Below the pieces are notes generated by a model. It made no database searches and was not told the DNA's origin. It worked only from the letters and a program-made list of their open reading frames with translations. From contig FOZN01000003.1 of assembly GCA_900114805.1 (NCBI GenBank), positions 372,001-436,000 on the forward strand: a DNA stretch of 64,000 nt, written 5' to 3'. Positions 27,862 to 36,573 of this stretch are shown one piece after another (the stretch's first letter is position 1; each line of letters begins with the position of its first letter). A program made the translations under genes and the position numbers. The stretch is from Agrococcus baldri. GTDB lineage: Bacteria; Actinomycetota; Actinomycetes; Actinomycetales; Microbacteriaceae.

Positions 27862-29169
27862 TCAGCGGAAGACGGTCGGCAGCGCCGGCTCGCCGCGCGC
27901 CAGGCGGTGCGCGTCGGCCGGCAGCTCGGCCACCGACGCCGCGTGGCGCTCGCGCGCAGCCTCGACGCCGGCGGCGCCCAGCCACTGCGCATCGATCTCG
28001 CCGCCGGCGACCAGCGGCACCTGTAGCGAGCGACCGCGCGCCGCCGCCTCCGCCGCGACGGTGCCGTCGGCGCTCAGCAGCACCGTCTCCTCGACGGCGA
28101 TGCCGTGCTCGAGGGTGCGTACGGCGACCTTCTCGCCGCCCTTCGAGGCTTTGTTCTCCGAGTGCTTCGCGACGCCGACCCACTCGCCGTCGTCGCCCTG
28201 CCGGGCGACCAGCTTGTAGACCATGCCCGCCGCCGGTGCGCCCGAGCCGGTCACGACGCTGGTGCCGACACCGTACGCATCCACGGGGCTCGCCTGCAGG
28301 CCAGCGATGGCGTACTCGTCAAGGTCGCTGGTGACGGTGATGCGGGTGCCGGTGGCGCCGAGCGAGTCGAGCAGCGCCCTGGCCTCGCCTGCGACCTCTG
28401 CCAGATCGCCCGAGTCGAGGCGGATGCCGCCGAGGCCGGGACCGGCGACCTCGATGGCGGTGCGGATGCCCTGCTCGATGTCGTAGGTGTCGACCAGCAG
28501 CGTCGTCTCGACGCCCAGCACGTCGATCTGCGCCTGGAAGGCGGCCGCCTCGGAGTCGTGCAGCAGCGTGAAGGAGTGCGCGGCGGTGCCCATCGTGGGG
28601 ATGCCCCAGCGGGAGCCGGCGGCCAAGTTCGAGGTGGCGGAGAACCCGGCGATGTAGGCGGCGCGAGCGGCGGCCACGGCCGCCTCCTCGTTGGCGCGGC
28701 GCGAGCCCATCTCCGCGATCGGGCGGCCCCTGGCGGCGCGCGACATGCGGGTCGCGGCGTTGGCGACGGCCGAGTCGTAGTTCAGCACCGACAGGGCGAC
28801 GGTCTCGAGCATCACCGCCTCGGCGAAGGAGCCCTCGACGACGAGGATGGGGGAGCCGGGGAAGTACAGCTCGCCCTCGGCGTAGCCGCGGATCTCGCCG
28901 GTGAAGCGGTAGTCGGCGAGCCAGTCGATGAGCTCGGCGGAGACCACCTGGTTGCTGCGCAGGTACGCGAGCTCGTCCTCGCCGAAGCGGAACTCGGCGA
29001 GCCGCTCGAGGAAGCGGCCGGTGCCGGCGACGACGCCGTAGCGGCGGGCGCCGGGCAGGCGGCGGGCGAACAGCTCGAAGACGGAGGGCCGGAACGCCGT
29101 GCCGCTGCGCATGGCGGCATCGATCATCGTCAGCTCGTAGCGGTCGGTCATGAGCGCGGTGTCGGTCAC
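27862..29169 (-). CDS. pncB: nicotinate phosphoribosyltransferase
   Basis: 435 aa. It begins LMTDRYELTMIDAAM, the hallmark N-terminus of NAPRTase, with FELFARRLPG, GSRRANEEAA, GIPTMGTAAHSF (catalytic-His and phosphate region), LLVDTYDIEQG and RLDSGDL. It converts nicotinate plus PRPP to NaMN in NAD salvage. The GTG start at 29169 is set by TAGGCT seven bases upstream. It is divergent from the GNAT gene, whose promoter lies 44 bp away. Confidence 0.95.
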   Translation of the reverse strand: MTDTALMTDRYELTMIDAAMRSGTAFRPSVFELFARRLPGARRYGVVAGTGRFLERLAEFRFGEDELAYLRSNQVVSAELIDWLADYRFTGEIRGYAEGELYFPGSPILVVEGSFAEAVMLETVALSVLNYDSAVANAATRMSRAARGRPIAEMGSRRANEEAAVAAARAAYIAGFSATSNLAAGSRWGIPTMGTAAHSFTLLHDSEAAAFQAQIDVLGVETTLLVDTYDIEQGIRTAIEVAGPGLGGIRLDSGDLAEVAGEARALLDSLGATGTRITVTSDLDEYAIAGLQASPVDAYGVGTSVVTGSGAPAAGMVYKLVARQGDDGEWVGVAKHSENKASKGGEKVAVRTLEHGIAVEETVLLSADGTVAAEAAARGRSLQVPLVAGGEIDAQWLGAAGVEAARERHAASVAELPADAHRLARGEPALPTVFR

Positions 29170-29176
29170 GCGCGCC

Positions 29177-29182
29177 AGCCTA
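29177..29182 (-). promoter_or_regulatory. -10 box TAGGCT, leaderless promoter of pncB
   Basis: On the minus strand TAGGCT ends seven bases before the GTG at 29169. Confidence 0.55.
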
Positions 29183-29225
29183 CGACGAGCGGATGCGCTG
29201 CGTCGCCTCGGCGGGCACGTGCCGG

Positions 29226-29231
29226 TAGCGT
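29226..29231 (+). promoter_or_regulatory. -10 box TAGCGT, leaderless promoter
   Basis: TAGCGT ends six bases before the GTG at 29238. Confidence 0.55.
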
Positions 29232-29237
29232 TGCCGG

Positions 29238-29783
29238 GTGCCGAATCGTGCGAGAGAGCTGCCGCAGGGCGTCGAGCTGCGCGAGCCGACCCCGCAGGAC
29301 GCGCCCGCCTGGGCGATGTTCCTGGTCGAGGAGCAGCAGCGCACCTACGCGGGCCGGCTGCCGCAGGACTTCGGCGTCCGCGGGCTCGCGCAGGCGAACG
29401 TCGTCGGGCTCGCGCGCGCCTTCGGCGATCCGGCCGGGCGCGAGGCGGTGCGGCAGATCGCCTGGCAGGGCGACCGGATCGTCGGCATCGCCGCCACCAG
29501 CGCGGCGCCCGCGGCGTGGGAGCGGGAGCTGGGCCTCGTGCCCCCGCCGGCCGCGCGCGAGCTCGACCGCCTGTACGTGCACGCCGACATGCACGGCAGC
29601 GGTCTCGGCGCCGCGCTGTTCGAGGCGGTCGTCGACGAGCGCCCCCACTACCTCTGGCTCATCGACGGCAACGACCGTGCCGCCCGGTTCTACGAGCGGC
29701 GCGGCTTCCGTCACCTCGACGAGCAGGTCGAGACCGGCCCGACCTGGGGCAGCATCCCCATGCACCGGATGTTGCGGCCGTAG
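29238..29783 (+). CDS. GNAT-family N-acetyltransferase
   Basis: 181 aa. Late GNAT motifs are clear: LDRLYVHADMHGSGLGAALF (the acetyl-CoA pyrophosphate loop is HGSGLG) and LIDGNDRAARFYERRGF. The N-terminus (PTPQDAPAWAMFL) matches a typical GNAT beta1-alpha1. The substrate is unknown. GTG start with a leaderless -10 box. Confidence 0.85.
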   Translation: MPNRARELPQGVELREPTPQDAPAWAMFLVEEQQRTYAGRLPQDFGVRGLAQANVVGLARAFGDPAGREAVRQIAWQGDRIVGIAATSAAPAAWERELGLVPPPAARELDRLYVHADMHGSGLGAALFEAVVDERPHYLWLIDGNDRAARFYERRGFRHLDEQVETGPTWGSIPMHRMLRP

Positions 29784-29816
29784 CGCTCACCCTTGTGGTG
29801 AGCGCGGAGGCCGCAA

Positions 29817-29859
29817 GGTCGAGGAGCGCGCGGCCGGAGGCCGCGCGCGTCACGAGACC
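29817..29859. repeat. palindromic intergenic element with strong hairpin
   Basis: GGTCGAGGAGCGCG leads into a perfect 10-bp stem (29826-29835 with 29839-29848, loop GGA), and the element closes with GTCACGAGACC. The outer GGTC...GAGACC ends and the GCGC core resemble interspersed palindromes seen in Microbacteriaceae genomes. A smaller hairpin (CTCACC/GGTGAG, 29787-29803) precedes it. Only one copy is in this window. It could also end transcription from both flanking convergent genes. Confidence 0.5.
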
Positions 29860-29870
29860 CCGGTGACCGG

Positions 29871-30821
29871 CTAGCCCAGCAGGCCCTGCTCCTCGAGCCA
29901 TGCCTGGGCGATGTCGGCTGCCGGGGACTGCTCCTCGACGCTCTGGCGGTTGAGGCCGATCAGCGCCTCCGCCGTCAGCGCCGCGCTCACCTCGTCGATG
30001 GTCGCCTGGGCCGCGTCGTCGACGCGGTCGCTTGCGATCGGCACCACGTTCGAAGCGAGGAAGAGTCCCTCGGTGTCCTCGAGCACGACGAGGTCGTTCT
30101 GGGCGATCGTCGGGTCGGCGGTGTAGACGATGGCGAGCTGGATGTCGCCGTCGCGCAGCGCCTGGATCGTGAGCGGGCCGCCGCCATCCTCGATGGGGGT
30201 GAAGCCCACCTCGATGCCGTAGACCTCGGCGAGACCCTGCGGTCCGTTCGGGCGCGTCTCCGCCTCGGAGTTCGCGCCCATCGTGAGCGGCTCCTCGACG
30301 TTCGCCAGGTCGGCGACGGTGGTCAGGTCGTTCGCCTCGGCGAACTCGCGCGTGACCACGTAGGAGTCCTGGTCGGTCGCGGGCGCCTGATCGAGGATCG
30401 TCAGCCCCTCGGGAGCGGCTTCGACCAGCGCGTCGTAGACCTCGTCGCTGGTGCGCTCGGCGGGCTCGTCCTCCCAGTACTGCAGCAGCGGCCCCGAGTA
30501 CTCGGGGAACAGGTCGATCGCTCCCGACTCGATCTCGGGCATGTACACCTCACGCTGGCCGATGCGCAGCTGTCGGTCGATCGTGTACCCGTCGGCCTCC
30601 AGAGCCTGGGCGTAGAGCTCGGCGATGATCTCGTTCGAGTAGTAGTCCTGCGAGCCGACGACCAGCGTGGTGCTGTCGCCGTCAGAGGGCGGTGCCGAGT
30701 CGCCGTCGTCGAGCGGGTCGGCGCTCGAGCAGCCGGCGAGCAGCGCCGCGGCGGTGCCCATTGCGGCGAGGGTGAGTCCTGTGCGTCGCATGCGCGCGGC
30801 GCGACCGGGAGTGCTGTTCAT
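29871..30821 (-). CDS. OpuC-type osmoprotectant ABC transporter, substrate-binding lipoprotein
   Basis: 316 aa from ATG 30821 (alternative ATG 11 codons in). A lipoprotein signal with lipobox LLAGC is followed by an Asp/Ser-rich linker and a type-II binding fold: VVGSQDYYSNEIIAELYAQALE, FPEYSGPLLQYW, VTREFAEANDL and an IAIVYTADPTI-like segment. This matches the quaternary-amine (glycine betaine/choline) OpuAC/ProX-like family. It is last in a four-gene operon, overlapping the permease stop (ATGA). Confidence 0.88.
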   Translation of the reverse strand: MNSTPGRAARMRRTGLTLAAMGTAAALLAGCSSADPLDDGDSAPPSDGDSTTLVVGSQDYYSNEIIAELYAQALEADGYTIDRQLRIGQREVYMPEIESGAIDLFPEYSGPLLQYWEDEPAERTSDEVYDALVEAAPEGLTILDQAPATDQDSYVVTREFAEANDLTTVADLANVEEPLTMGANSEAETRPNGPQGLAEVYGIEVGFTPIEDGGGPLTIQALRDGDIQLAIVYTADPTIAQNDLVVLEDTEGLFLASNVVPIASDRVDDAAQATIDEVSAALTAEALIGLNRQSVEEQSPAADIAQAWLEEQGLLG

Positions 30822-31531
30822 GCTTCGATCCTCTCTCGCGCACCTGAGTGCGCACGGTGCTGGCGACCGTTCTGTGGTTCGGCGCGGCGGGCCGCCGCGG
30901 ATTGGACGAGCTGGAAGCACAGCTCGACGATGAGCGCGAGCAGCGCCACGAGGATGGATGCGCCGAGCATCATCTCGTACTGCTGCGTCTTCAGCCCCAG
31001 GAACAGGGGACGGCCGAGCCCGGTGTCGGAGATGTAGGCGGCGAGCGTCGCGGTGGAGATGACCTGCAGCGCCGCCGAGCGCAGGCCGCCGACGATGACG
31101 GGCGCGGCGAGCGGCAGCTCGACCCCGGTCAGGATCTGCCGCTCGGTCAGGCCGATGGCGCGCGCAGCGCCGACGGTCGCGCGGTCGACCGACTCGACGC
31201 CCGCGTAGGCGCCGGCGAGCACCGGCGGCAGCGCCAGCACGAGCAGCGCCAGGAACGGCGCCTCGAGCCCGATGCCGAGCCAGAGGCCGAAGATCGTCAG
31301 CAGGCCGAGCGTCGGCAGCGCCCGTGCGCCGCTCGTGATCGCGATGATCGCGCCGCGGCCGCGGCCGGTGTGCCCGATCAGGGTGCCGACCGGGATGCCG
31401 ATGGCGGCCGCGACGAGCACGACGGCGCCCGAGAACGCCAGGTGCTCGAGGATGCGCATGCCGAGCGCGTTCGGCTCCCCCCAGTTGGCGGGGTCGAGCA
31501 GCCACTGCACCGCCTCGATGAGCAGGTTCAC
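30818..31531 (-). CDS. OpuC-type ABC transporter permease
   Basis: 237 aa from GTG 31531, which overlaps the upstream stop (GTGA). The frame is open upstream, but the overlap makes this start most likely. About five membrane segments; the permease EAA-like loop is GAARAIGLTERQILTGVELPLAAPVIVGGL. It pairs with the next permease to form the membrane channel of the osmoprotectant importer. Confidence 0.87.
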   Translation of the reverse strand: MNLLIEAVQWLLDPANWGEPNALGMRILEHLAFSGAVVLVAAAIGIPVGTLIGHTGRGRGAIIAITSGARALPTLGLLTIFGLWLGIGLEAPFLALLVLALPPVLAGAYAGVESVDRATVGAARAIGLTERQILTGVELPLAAPVIVGGLRSAALQVISTATLAAYISDTGLGRPLFLGLKTQQYEMMLGASILVALLALIVELCFQLVQSAAARRAEPQNGRQHRAHSGARERIEA

Positions 31532-32172
31532 GCTCGGCTCACCGCCCGCTGCCAGGGCATCGCCCACCGCGCGGCGAGCACGCAGAGCGCATCGAGCGCG
31601 AACGCGACGACGACGGTGAGCACGATGCCGGTGACGATGGAGGCGTCGATGTTGCGCTGGAAGCCGTCCGTGAAGAGCGTCCCCAGGCTCGAGATGCCGA
31701 TGACGGCGCCGACCGTCACGAGGCTGACGGTCGAGACCGTCACCACTCGCAGCGACGAGAGCAGCACCGGGCCGGCCAGCGGCAGCTCGACCGTCCAGAA
31801 CAAGCCCCAGCGGGAGTGCCCGGTCGCCGCGGCGGCCAGCCGCACGTCCTGCGGGACGGACGAGAACGCATCCGCCGCACCGCGCACGAGCAGGGCGCAG
31901 CCGTACAGCGTCAGCGCGGTGATCATGGTCGCGGGGGAGCGCAGCGAGAAGCCGAACAGCGCCGGGATGATGATGAACAGCGGCAGCGAGGGGATCGCGT
32001 ACAGCAGCCCTGTGCCGGTGAGCAGGGGCGTGCGCAGGCGCGGGCTGCCGGCGGCGAGGCGCCCGAGCGGCACCGAGATCAGCAGGCTCAGCAGGATCGG
32101 CGGGATCGACAGGAACAGGTGGTCGGCCAGCAGCTGGCCGACGATGTGGAGGTTCTGGCTCAGCCAGTTCAC
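31528..32172 (-). CDS. OpuC-type ABC transporter permease
   Basis: 214 aa from GTG 32172. Membrane segments include LFLSIPPILLSLLISVPLG and LLYAIPSLPLFIIIPALFG; the EAA-like loop is RLAAAATGHSRWGLFWTVELPLAGPVL. It lies 30 bp after the ATPase stop and overlaps the second permease by four bases. Confidence 0.87.
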   Translation of the reverse strand: MNWLSQNLHIVGQLLADHLFLSIPPILLSLLISVPLGRLAAGSPRLRTPLLTGTGLLYAIPSLPLFIIIPALFGFSLRSPATMITALTLYGCALLVRGAADAFSSVPQDVRLAAAATGHSRWGLFWTVELPLAGPVLLSSLRVVTVSTVSLVTVGAVIGISSLGTLFTDGFQRNIDASIVTGIVLTVVVAFALDALCVLAARWAMPWQRAVSRA

Positions 32173-32202
32173 CGCGCTGCGCCGTTCATCGCGTCGACGT
32201 CC

Positions 32203-33015
32203 TCATCGCTCGAGCACCCCGGTCGGGCGGCCGTCGCCGTCGACGACCACGTCGCGGCCGTCGACCTGGCGGATGCGCAGGGTGCGCTGGGCGGTGCCGG
32301 CACCCACGAAGCTGGCCACGAAGTCGTCGGCCGGGTTCGCGAGGATCTCGGCCGGCGCGCCCTGCTGGGCGATCTCGGCGCCGGTGCGCAGCACCACCAC
32401 CTCGTCGCCGAGCGCGAAGGCCTCGCCGATGTCGTGCGTGACGAACACGATGGTCTTGCCGATGTCGGCCTGCAGCGCGCGCATCTCGGCCTGCAGCTGG
32501 TCGCGCACGATCGGGTCGACGGCGCCGAATGGCTCGTCCATGAGCAGGATGTTCGGGTCGGCGGCCAGCGCGCGGGCGACACCGACGCGCTGCTGCTGGC
32601 CGCCGGAGAGCTGCGCCGGGTAGCGGTCGGCGAGCGCCGTGTCGAGACCGACGCGCTCGAGCAGGCCCAGCGCATCCGCCCGCGCCTGCCGACGGCTGCG
32701 GCCCTCGAGCACCGGCACGGTGGCGACGTTGTCGGCGACGCTGCGATGGGGCAGCAGGCCGCCGGCCTGCAGCACGTAGCCGATCGAGCGGCGCAGCTTG
32801 ACGCGATCCATCGAGCGCACGTCCACGCCGTCGATCGAGACCGTGCCGCTGGAGGGGTCGACCATGCGGTTGACCATGCGCAGCAGCGTCGTCTTGCCGC
32901 TGCCGGAGGAGCCCACCAGGGCGACCACGCGATGCGAGGGGACGATCAGGCTGAAGCGCTCCACGGCGACGGTGCCGTCGGGATACTCCTTGTGCACGGC
33001 GTCGAACTCGATCAC
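32203..33015 (-). CDS. OpuC-type ABC transporter ATP-binding protein
   Basis: 270 aa from GTG 33015, preceded by GGAGGAG. Walker [10 protein letters not shown], signature [15 protein letters not shown], Walker [13 protein letters not shown] and H-loop VTHDIGEA are all intact. The C-terminal part is a short regulatory domain without a full tandem-CBS pair. It is the first gene of the import operon; TATCGT at 33052-33047 could be the -10 box, giving a short leader. Confidence 0.9.
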   Translation of the reverse strand: MIEFDAVHKEYPDGTVAVERFSLIVPSHRVVALVGSSGSGKTTLLRMVNRMVDPSSGTVSIDGVDVRSMDRVKLRRSIGYVLQAGGLLPHRSVADNVATVPVLEGRSRRQARADALGLLERVGLDTALADRYPAQLSGGQQQRVGVARALAADPNILLMDEPFGAVDPIVRDQLQAEMRALQADIGKTIVFVTHDIGEAFALGDEVVVLRTGAEIAQQGAPAEILANPADDFVASFVGAGTAQRTLRIRQVDGRDVVVDGDGRPTGVLER

Positions 33016-33099
33016 GCGGGGCTCCTCCCGGTCGTCGGGAAGGCCGACGATACCGGGTGCGTCCCACATCGCGCTCCGACCCGGCGGCGGCGGCGCGAC

Positions 33100-33105
33100 T
33101 AGGCT
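33100..33105 (+). promoter_or_regulatory. -10 box TAGGCT, leaderless promoter of murI
   Basis: TAGGCT ends seven bases before the GTG at 33113 and decides that start, since the frame is open far upstream. Confidence 0.6.
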
Positions 33106-33112
33106 TGCCGAC

Positions 33113-33949
33113 GTGCAGCGCCCGATCGGAGTCTTCGACAGCGGCGTCGGCGGGCTCACCGTGGCGCGCGCGATCATCGACCAGCTGCCTGCCGAGTCGA
33201 TCGCCTACATCGGCGACACCGCGAACGGCCCCTACGGCCCGCGCGAGCAGGACGACGTGCGGCACCTCGCGCTCGACGTGCTCGACACGCTCGTCGCGCA
33301 GGGCGTGAAGATGCTCGTGATCGCCTGCAACACCGCCTCCGCCGCCACCTTCGACATCGCGCGCGAGCGCTACGAGCTCGGCATGGGCATCCCCGTCGTC
33401 GAAGTCATCCACCCCGCCGTGCGGGCGGCCGTGGCGCAGAGCCGCTCCGGCCGCATCGGCGTGATCGGCACCGCCGGCACCATCGGCTCCGGCGCCTACC
33501 AGCGCGCGTTCGCGGAGGCCGGCGTGCCGCACGTGGCCGCTGCGGCCGCCCCGCGCTTCGTGGAGTTCGTCGAGTCAGGCGTCACCACCGGCCACGAGGT
33601 GCTCGAGGCCGCGCACCGCTACCTGGAGCCGCTGCTGGCCGAGGATCTCGACACGCTCGTGCTCGGCTGCACCCACTACCCGCTGCTCGCCGGCGCGATC
33701 GGCTACGTCGCCGGTGCCGACGTGCGGCTGGTCTCGAGCGCCGAGGAGACCGCCGCCGACGTGTACCGCATCCTCAGCGACCGCGGCATGCTGGCGGCGA
33801 CGAGAGCGGCACCCACCTACGAGTTCGAGGCCACGACCGAGGCGCAGGAGCCGTTCCTGCGGCTCGCCCGGCGCTTCCTCGGGCCGGAGGTCACCCACGT
33901 GGAGTTCCATCAGACCGGGGTCATCACCCTGCCCGGTCGCACCGACTGA
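33113..33949 (+). CDS. murI: glutamate racemase
   Basis: 278 aa. [13 protein letters not shown] carries the catalytic-site Asp/Ser, and the two catalytic cysteines are C72 (VIACNTASA) and C186 ([10 protein letters not shown]). It supplies D-glutamate for peptidoglycan. It is followed 11 bp later by rph and then rdgB, a common actinobacterial gene order. Confidence 0.96.
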   Translation: MQRPIGVFDSGVGGLTVARAIIDQLPAESIAYIGDTANGPYGPREQDDVRHLALDVLDTLVAQGVKMLVIACNTASAATFDIARERYELGMGIPVVEVIHPAVRAAVAQSRSGRIGVIGTAGTIGSGAYQRAFAEAGVPHVAAAAAPRFVEFVESGVTTGHEVLEAAHRYLEPLLAEDLDTLVLGCTHYPLLAGAIGYVAGADVRLVSSAEETAADVYRILSDRGMLAATRAAPTYEFEATTEAQEPFLRLARRFLGPEVTHVEFHQTGVITLPGRTD

Positions 33950-33960
33950 AGGAGGCGGCA

Positions 33961-34719
33961 TTGGCTGCAGCAGGTATCACGCGCAAGGACGGCAGGCAGC
34001 TCGACCAGCTGCGCGAGGTCACCATCGAGCGCGGCTGGAGTCAGCAGGCCGAGGGCAGCGCCCTCATCTCCTTCGGCGGCACCCGCGTGCTGTGCACCGC
34101 ATCCGTCATGCCCACCGTGCCCCGCTGGATGTCGGGCAAGGGCAAGGGGTGGGTGACGGCCGAGTACTCGATGCTGCCCCGCTCGACGAACGAGCGCATG
34201 GATCGCGAGAGCGTGCGCGGCAAGGTCGGCGGCCGCACGCACGAGATCTCGCGCCTGATCGGTCGCTCGCTGCGCGCGGGTGTCGACATGAAGGCACTCG
34301 GCGAGCTCTCGATCGCGGTCGACTGCGACGTGCTGCAGGCCGACGGCGGCACCCGCACCGCCGCGATCACCGGCGCCTTCGTGGCGCTGGCCGACGCGAT
34401 CTCGTGGGCGCAGGGCGAAGGGCGCGTGCCCAAGAGCGCCAAGCCGCTCGTCGACTCGGTCGCCGCCGTCTCGGTCGGCATCGTGGGCGGCGAGCCCATG
34501 CTCGACCTCGCCTATGTCGAGGACGTCAGCGCGGGCACCGACATGAACGTCGTCGCCACCGGGCGAGGGCTGCTCATCGAGGTGCAGGGCACCGCCGAGG
34601 GCGCACCCTTCGACCGCTCGGAGCTCGACCGGCTGCTCGACCTCGCGCTCGCTGGGACCGCCACGCTGACCGAGCTGCAGGCCGCGGCGCTCGCGGCGCC
34701 GCTGGGCGGCGGCGCATGA
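33961..34719 (+). CDS. rph: ribonuclease PH
   Basis: 252 aa from a TTG start at 33961 with AAGGAGG five bases upstream. [49 protein letters not shown] and [17 protein letters not shown] are typical RNase PH blocks. It trims tRNA 3' ends using phosphate. The stop overlaps the rdgB ATG. Confidence 0.96.
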   Translation: MAAAGITRKDGRQLDQLREVTIERGWSQQAEGSALISFGGTRVLCTASVMPTVPRWMSGKGKGWVTAEYSMLPRSTNERMDRESVRGKVGGRTHEISRLIGRSLRAGVDMKALGELSIAVDCDVLQADGGTRTAAITGAFVALADAISWAQGEGRVPKSAKPLVDSVAAVSVGIVGGEPMLDLAYVEDVSAGTDMNVVATGRGLLIEVQGTAEGAPFDRSELDRLLDLALAGTATLTELQAAALAAPLGGGA

Positions 34720-35333
34720 GCATCACCGGCTCGATGGGCCTCGATCTCGTCGGCGGCGGCCTGCAGGTGGTCGTCGCCACCCACAACGCGCACAAGGTCG
34801 AGGAGCTCGCGCGCATCCTCGCCCCGCTGCTGCCCGGCGTCGAGCTGCTGCCCTACGACGGCCCTGAGCCGGTCGAGGACGGCGAGAGCTTCGAGGCCAA
34901 CGCGCTCATCAAGGCGCGCGCGGCGCACGCGCACACCGGGCTGCCGGCGCTCGCCGACGACTCGGGCATCGAGGTCGACGCGCTCGGCGGCGCCCCTGGC
35001 ATCCACTCGGCCCGCTATGCCGGCACCCGCGACGATCGCGACAACCTCGAGCTGCTGCTGGCGAACCTGGGCTCGTCCGCCGATCGGGCTGCGCAGTTCG
35101 TCTGCGCGGCCGCGTGGGTCGACGCTGACGGCGAGTTGGCCGTGCGCGGCGAGTGGAAGGGCGAGATCGCGGATGCGCCCCGTGGCGAGGGCGGATTCGG
35201 GTACGACCCGATCTTCGTCCCGCACGACGGCGGGGGACGGGCCTCGGCGGAGCTGAGCCCCGAGGAGAAGGACGCACTGAGCCACCGCCGGATCGCGTTC
35301 ACTGCCCTGGCGGAGCGCATTCAGGCGGGCTGA
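34716..35333 (+). CDS. rdgB: dITP/XTP pyrophosphatase (RdgB/HAM1)
   Basis: 205 aa. [58 protein letters not shown] and LSHRRIAF are the complete HAM1 motif series. It removes non-canonical purine nucleotides. ATG overlaps the rph stop by four bases. The N-terminal 15 residues before the family start are extra, so an internal start is possible. Confidence 0.95.
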   Translation: MSITGSMGLDLVGGGLQVVVATHNAHKVEELARILAPLLPGVELLPYDGPEPVEDGESFEANALIKARAAHAHTGLPALADDSGIEVDALGGAPGIHSARYAGTRDDRDNLELLLANLGSSADRAAQFVCAAAWVDADGELAVRGEWKGEIADAPRGEGGFGYDPIFVPHDGGGRASAELSPEEKDALSHRRIAFTALAERIQAG

Positions 35334-35613
35334 GCGGCGGCCGCCTGGCGGTCGGCCGTGTGGGGCTCGCAGCCGTGTGGGCTCGCAGCCGTGCGGGGCT
35401 TGCTGCCGCTGCCGCTGCCGCTGCCCGCTGCCCGCTCCTTGCTGCATGCCGCTTGCTGCCCGCTGCCCGCTGCTTGCCGAAGCCTGGACCTTTTCGAGAT
35501 TCCAGGTCCCGATAGAGCAGGTCCCCGAATCTCGAACGGGTCCATCGCTGTATGGGGCCGCTCGATTGCACCGGGCCGAGCGCTCGTGCGTGGCCGCGGC
35601 GGCCGCGGTGTGC
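35334..35613. other. repeat-rich intergenic region before the Mn operon
   Basis: About 280 bp without a credible gene. The first half has short direct repeats of GTGTGGGCTCGCAGCC type followed by GCTGCC/GCTGCCC slippage repeats. The second half holds a composite inverted repeat (35486-35543) and then GC-rich sequence. It may terminate rdgB and separate it from the Mn operon. Confidence 0.7.
35486..35543. repeat. composite inverted repeat with internal direct repeats
   Basis: The 17-nt arms at 35486-35502 and 35527-35543 match at 15 of 17 positions (shared core TTCGAGATTC / GAATCTCGAA, ends GGACC / GGTCC). The 24-nt centre holds CAGGTCCC twice (35503-35510 and 35518-35525). Confidence 0.8.
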
Positions 35614-35634
35614 CATGATTTCGGTATGCCGAAA
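35614..35634 (+). promoter_or_regulatory. -10 box CATGAT and palindromic operator TTTCGG-N4-CCGAAA of the Mn operon
   Basis: CATGAT (35614-35619) ends six bases before the ATG at 35626, the leaderless layout. A perfect 6+6 palindrome, TTTCGG TATG CCGAAA (35619-35634), covers the predicted transcription start and the start codon itself. A bound repressor would block initiation. The likely binder is the DtxR/MntR-type protein encoded as the fourth gene of the same operon. Confidence 0.6.
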
Positions 35635-36573
35635 GAACGTCGTGCGGGATGGCGAATGGGCGCCGCTGCCGCTGCGTGCGCACTCGCCGCGCTGACCGGC
35701 TGCGCGCCGGTGGCGGGCGCCACGGGTGCGCCAGCGGCTGGCCACGACGGCGCCGACGGGCGCCCGCTCGTGCTCGCCACCTTCACCGTGATCGCCGACA
35801 TCGCCCGCGAGGTGGCGGGCGAGAGCGCCCGCGTCGAATCGCTCACCCGCGTGGGCGTCGAGGTGCACGACTACGAGCCCACGCCGGGCGATCTGGTGCG
35901 CACCGAGGGCGCCGACCTCGTGGTCACGAACGGCTTCGGAGTCGACGACTGGCTGCTGGCGCTGGTCGAGCGCCAGCAGGCGCCGCACGTCGTGCTCACC
36001 GACGCGGTCGAGCCGATCGCGATCGAGGGCGGCCACTACTCGGGCCAGCCGAACGCGCACGCGTGGGTCTCGCCGGTCGAGGGCGCCGCCTACGTCGAGC
36101 AGCTGCGCATCGCCATCGGCGACCTCGTCCCCGAGCAGCGGGCCGAGATCGACGCCAACGCCGCGGCGCTCACCGCCAGGCTGGGCCAGCTCGAGCTGCG
36201 CCTTCGCGAAGGCGTCGCGGGAATGCCGCCCGAGCATCGCCTGCTGGTGAGCTGCGAGGGAGCCTTCAGCTACCTCGCGCGCGACGCCGGACTCGAGGAG
36301 GCGAGCCTGTGGCCCGTGAACGCCGGCGGGCAGGGCACCCCGCAGGCGATCGCCCACGTGGCCGCCGTCGTGGAGCGCACCCGGGTGCCGACGGTCTTCT
36401 GCGAGTCGACGACGCATCCGGGAACCCAGCAGCAGATCGCCCGCACAGCAGGCGTGCGCTTCGACGGCAGCCTGCACGTCGACTCACTGTCGGGCGCCGA
36501 CGGCCCCGCGCCCACCTACCTCGCGCTCATCGAGCACGACATCGACGCGATCCTCGAGGGGCTGAGCCGGTGA
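35626..36573 (+). CDS. manganese (or Mn/Fe) ABC transporter, substrate-binding lipoprotein
   Basis: 315 aa. Lipoprotein signal with lipobox LTGC (C26). Cluster A-I (TroA/PsaA/MntA) metal ligands: His81 (VHDYEP), His145 (NAHAWVSP), Glu211 (SCEGAFSYL) and Asp286 (VDSLS). A Glu in the third position, where zinc-type ZnuA has His, together with the MntR-like regulator downstream, favours Mn(II). The leaderless start sits inside the operator palindrome. It overlaps the ATPase gene (GTGA). Confidence 0.87.
   Translation: MPKERRAGWRMGAAAAACALAALTGCAPVAGATGAPAAGHDGADGRPLVLATFTVIADIAREVAGESARVESLTRVGVEVHDYEPTPGDLVRTEGADLVVTNGFGVDDWLLALVERQQAPHVVLTDAVEPIAIEGGHYSGQPNAHAWVSPVEGAAYVEQLRIAIGDLVPEQRAEIDANAAALTARLGQLELRLREGVAGMPPEHRLLVSCEGAFSYLARDAGLEEASLWPVNAGGQGTPQAIAHVAAVVERTRVPTVFCESTTHPGTQQQIARTAGVRFDGSLHVDSLSGADGPAPTYLALIEHDIDAILEGLSR

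Noticed and set aside
35334-35600. Coding extension of the Mn-binding lipoprotein gene upstream to 35377
   Set aside because: The extra translation is repeat-derived and has no signal-peptide logic; the -10 box, operator and lipobox all fit ATG 35626.
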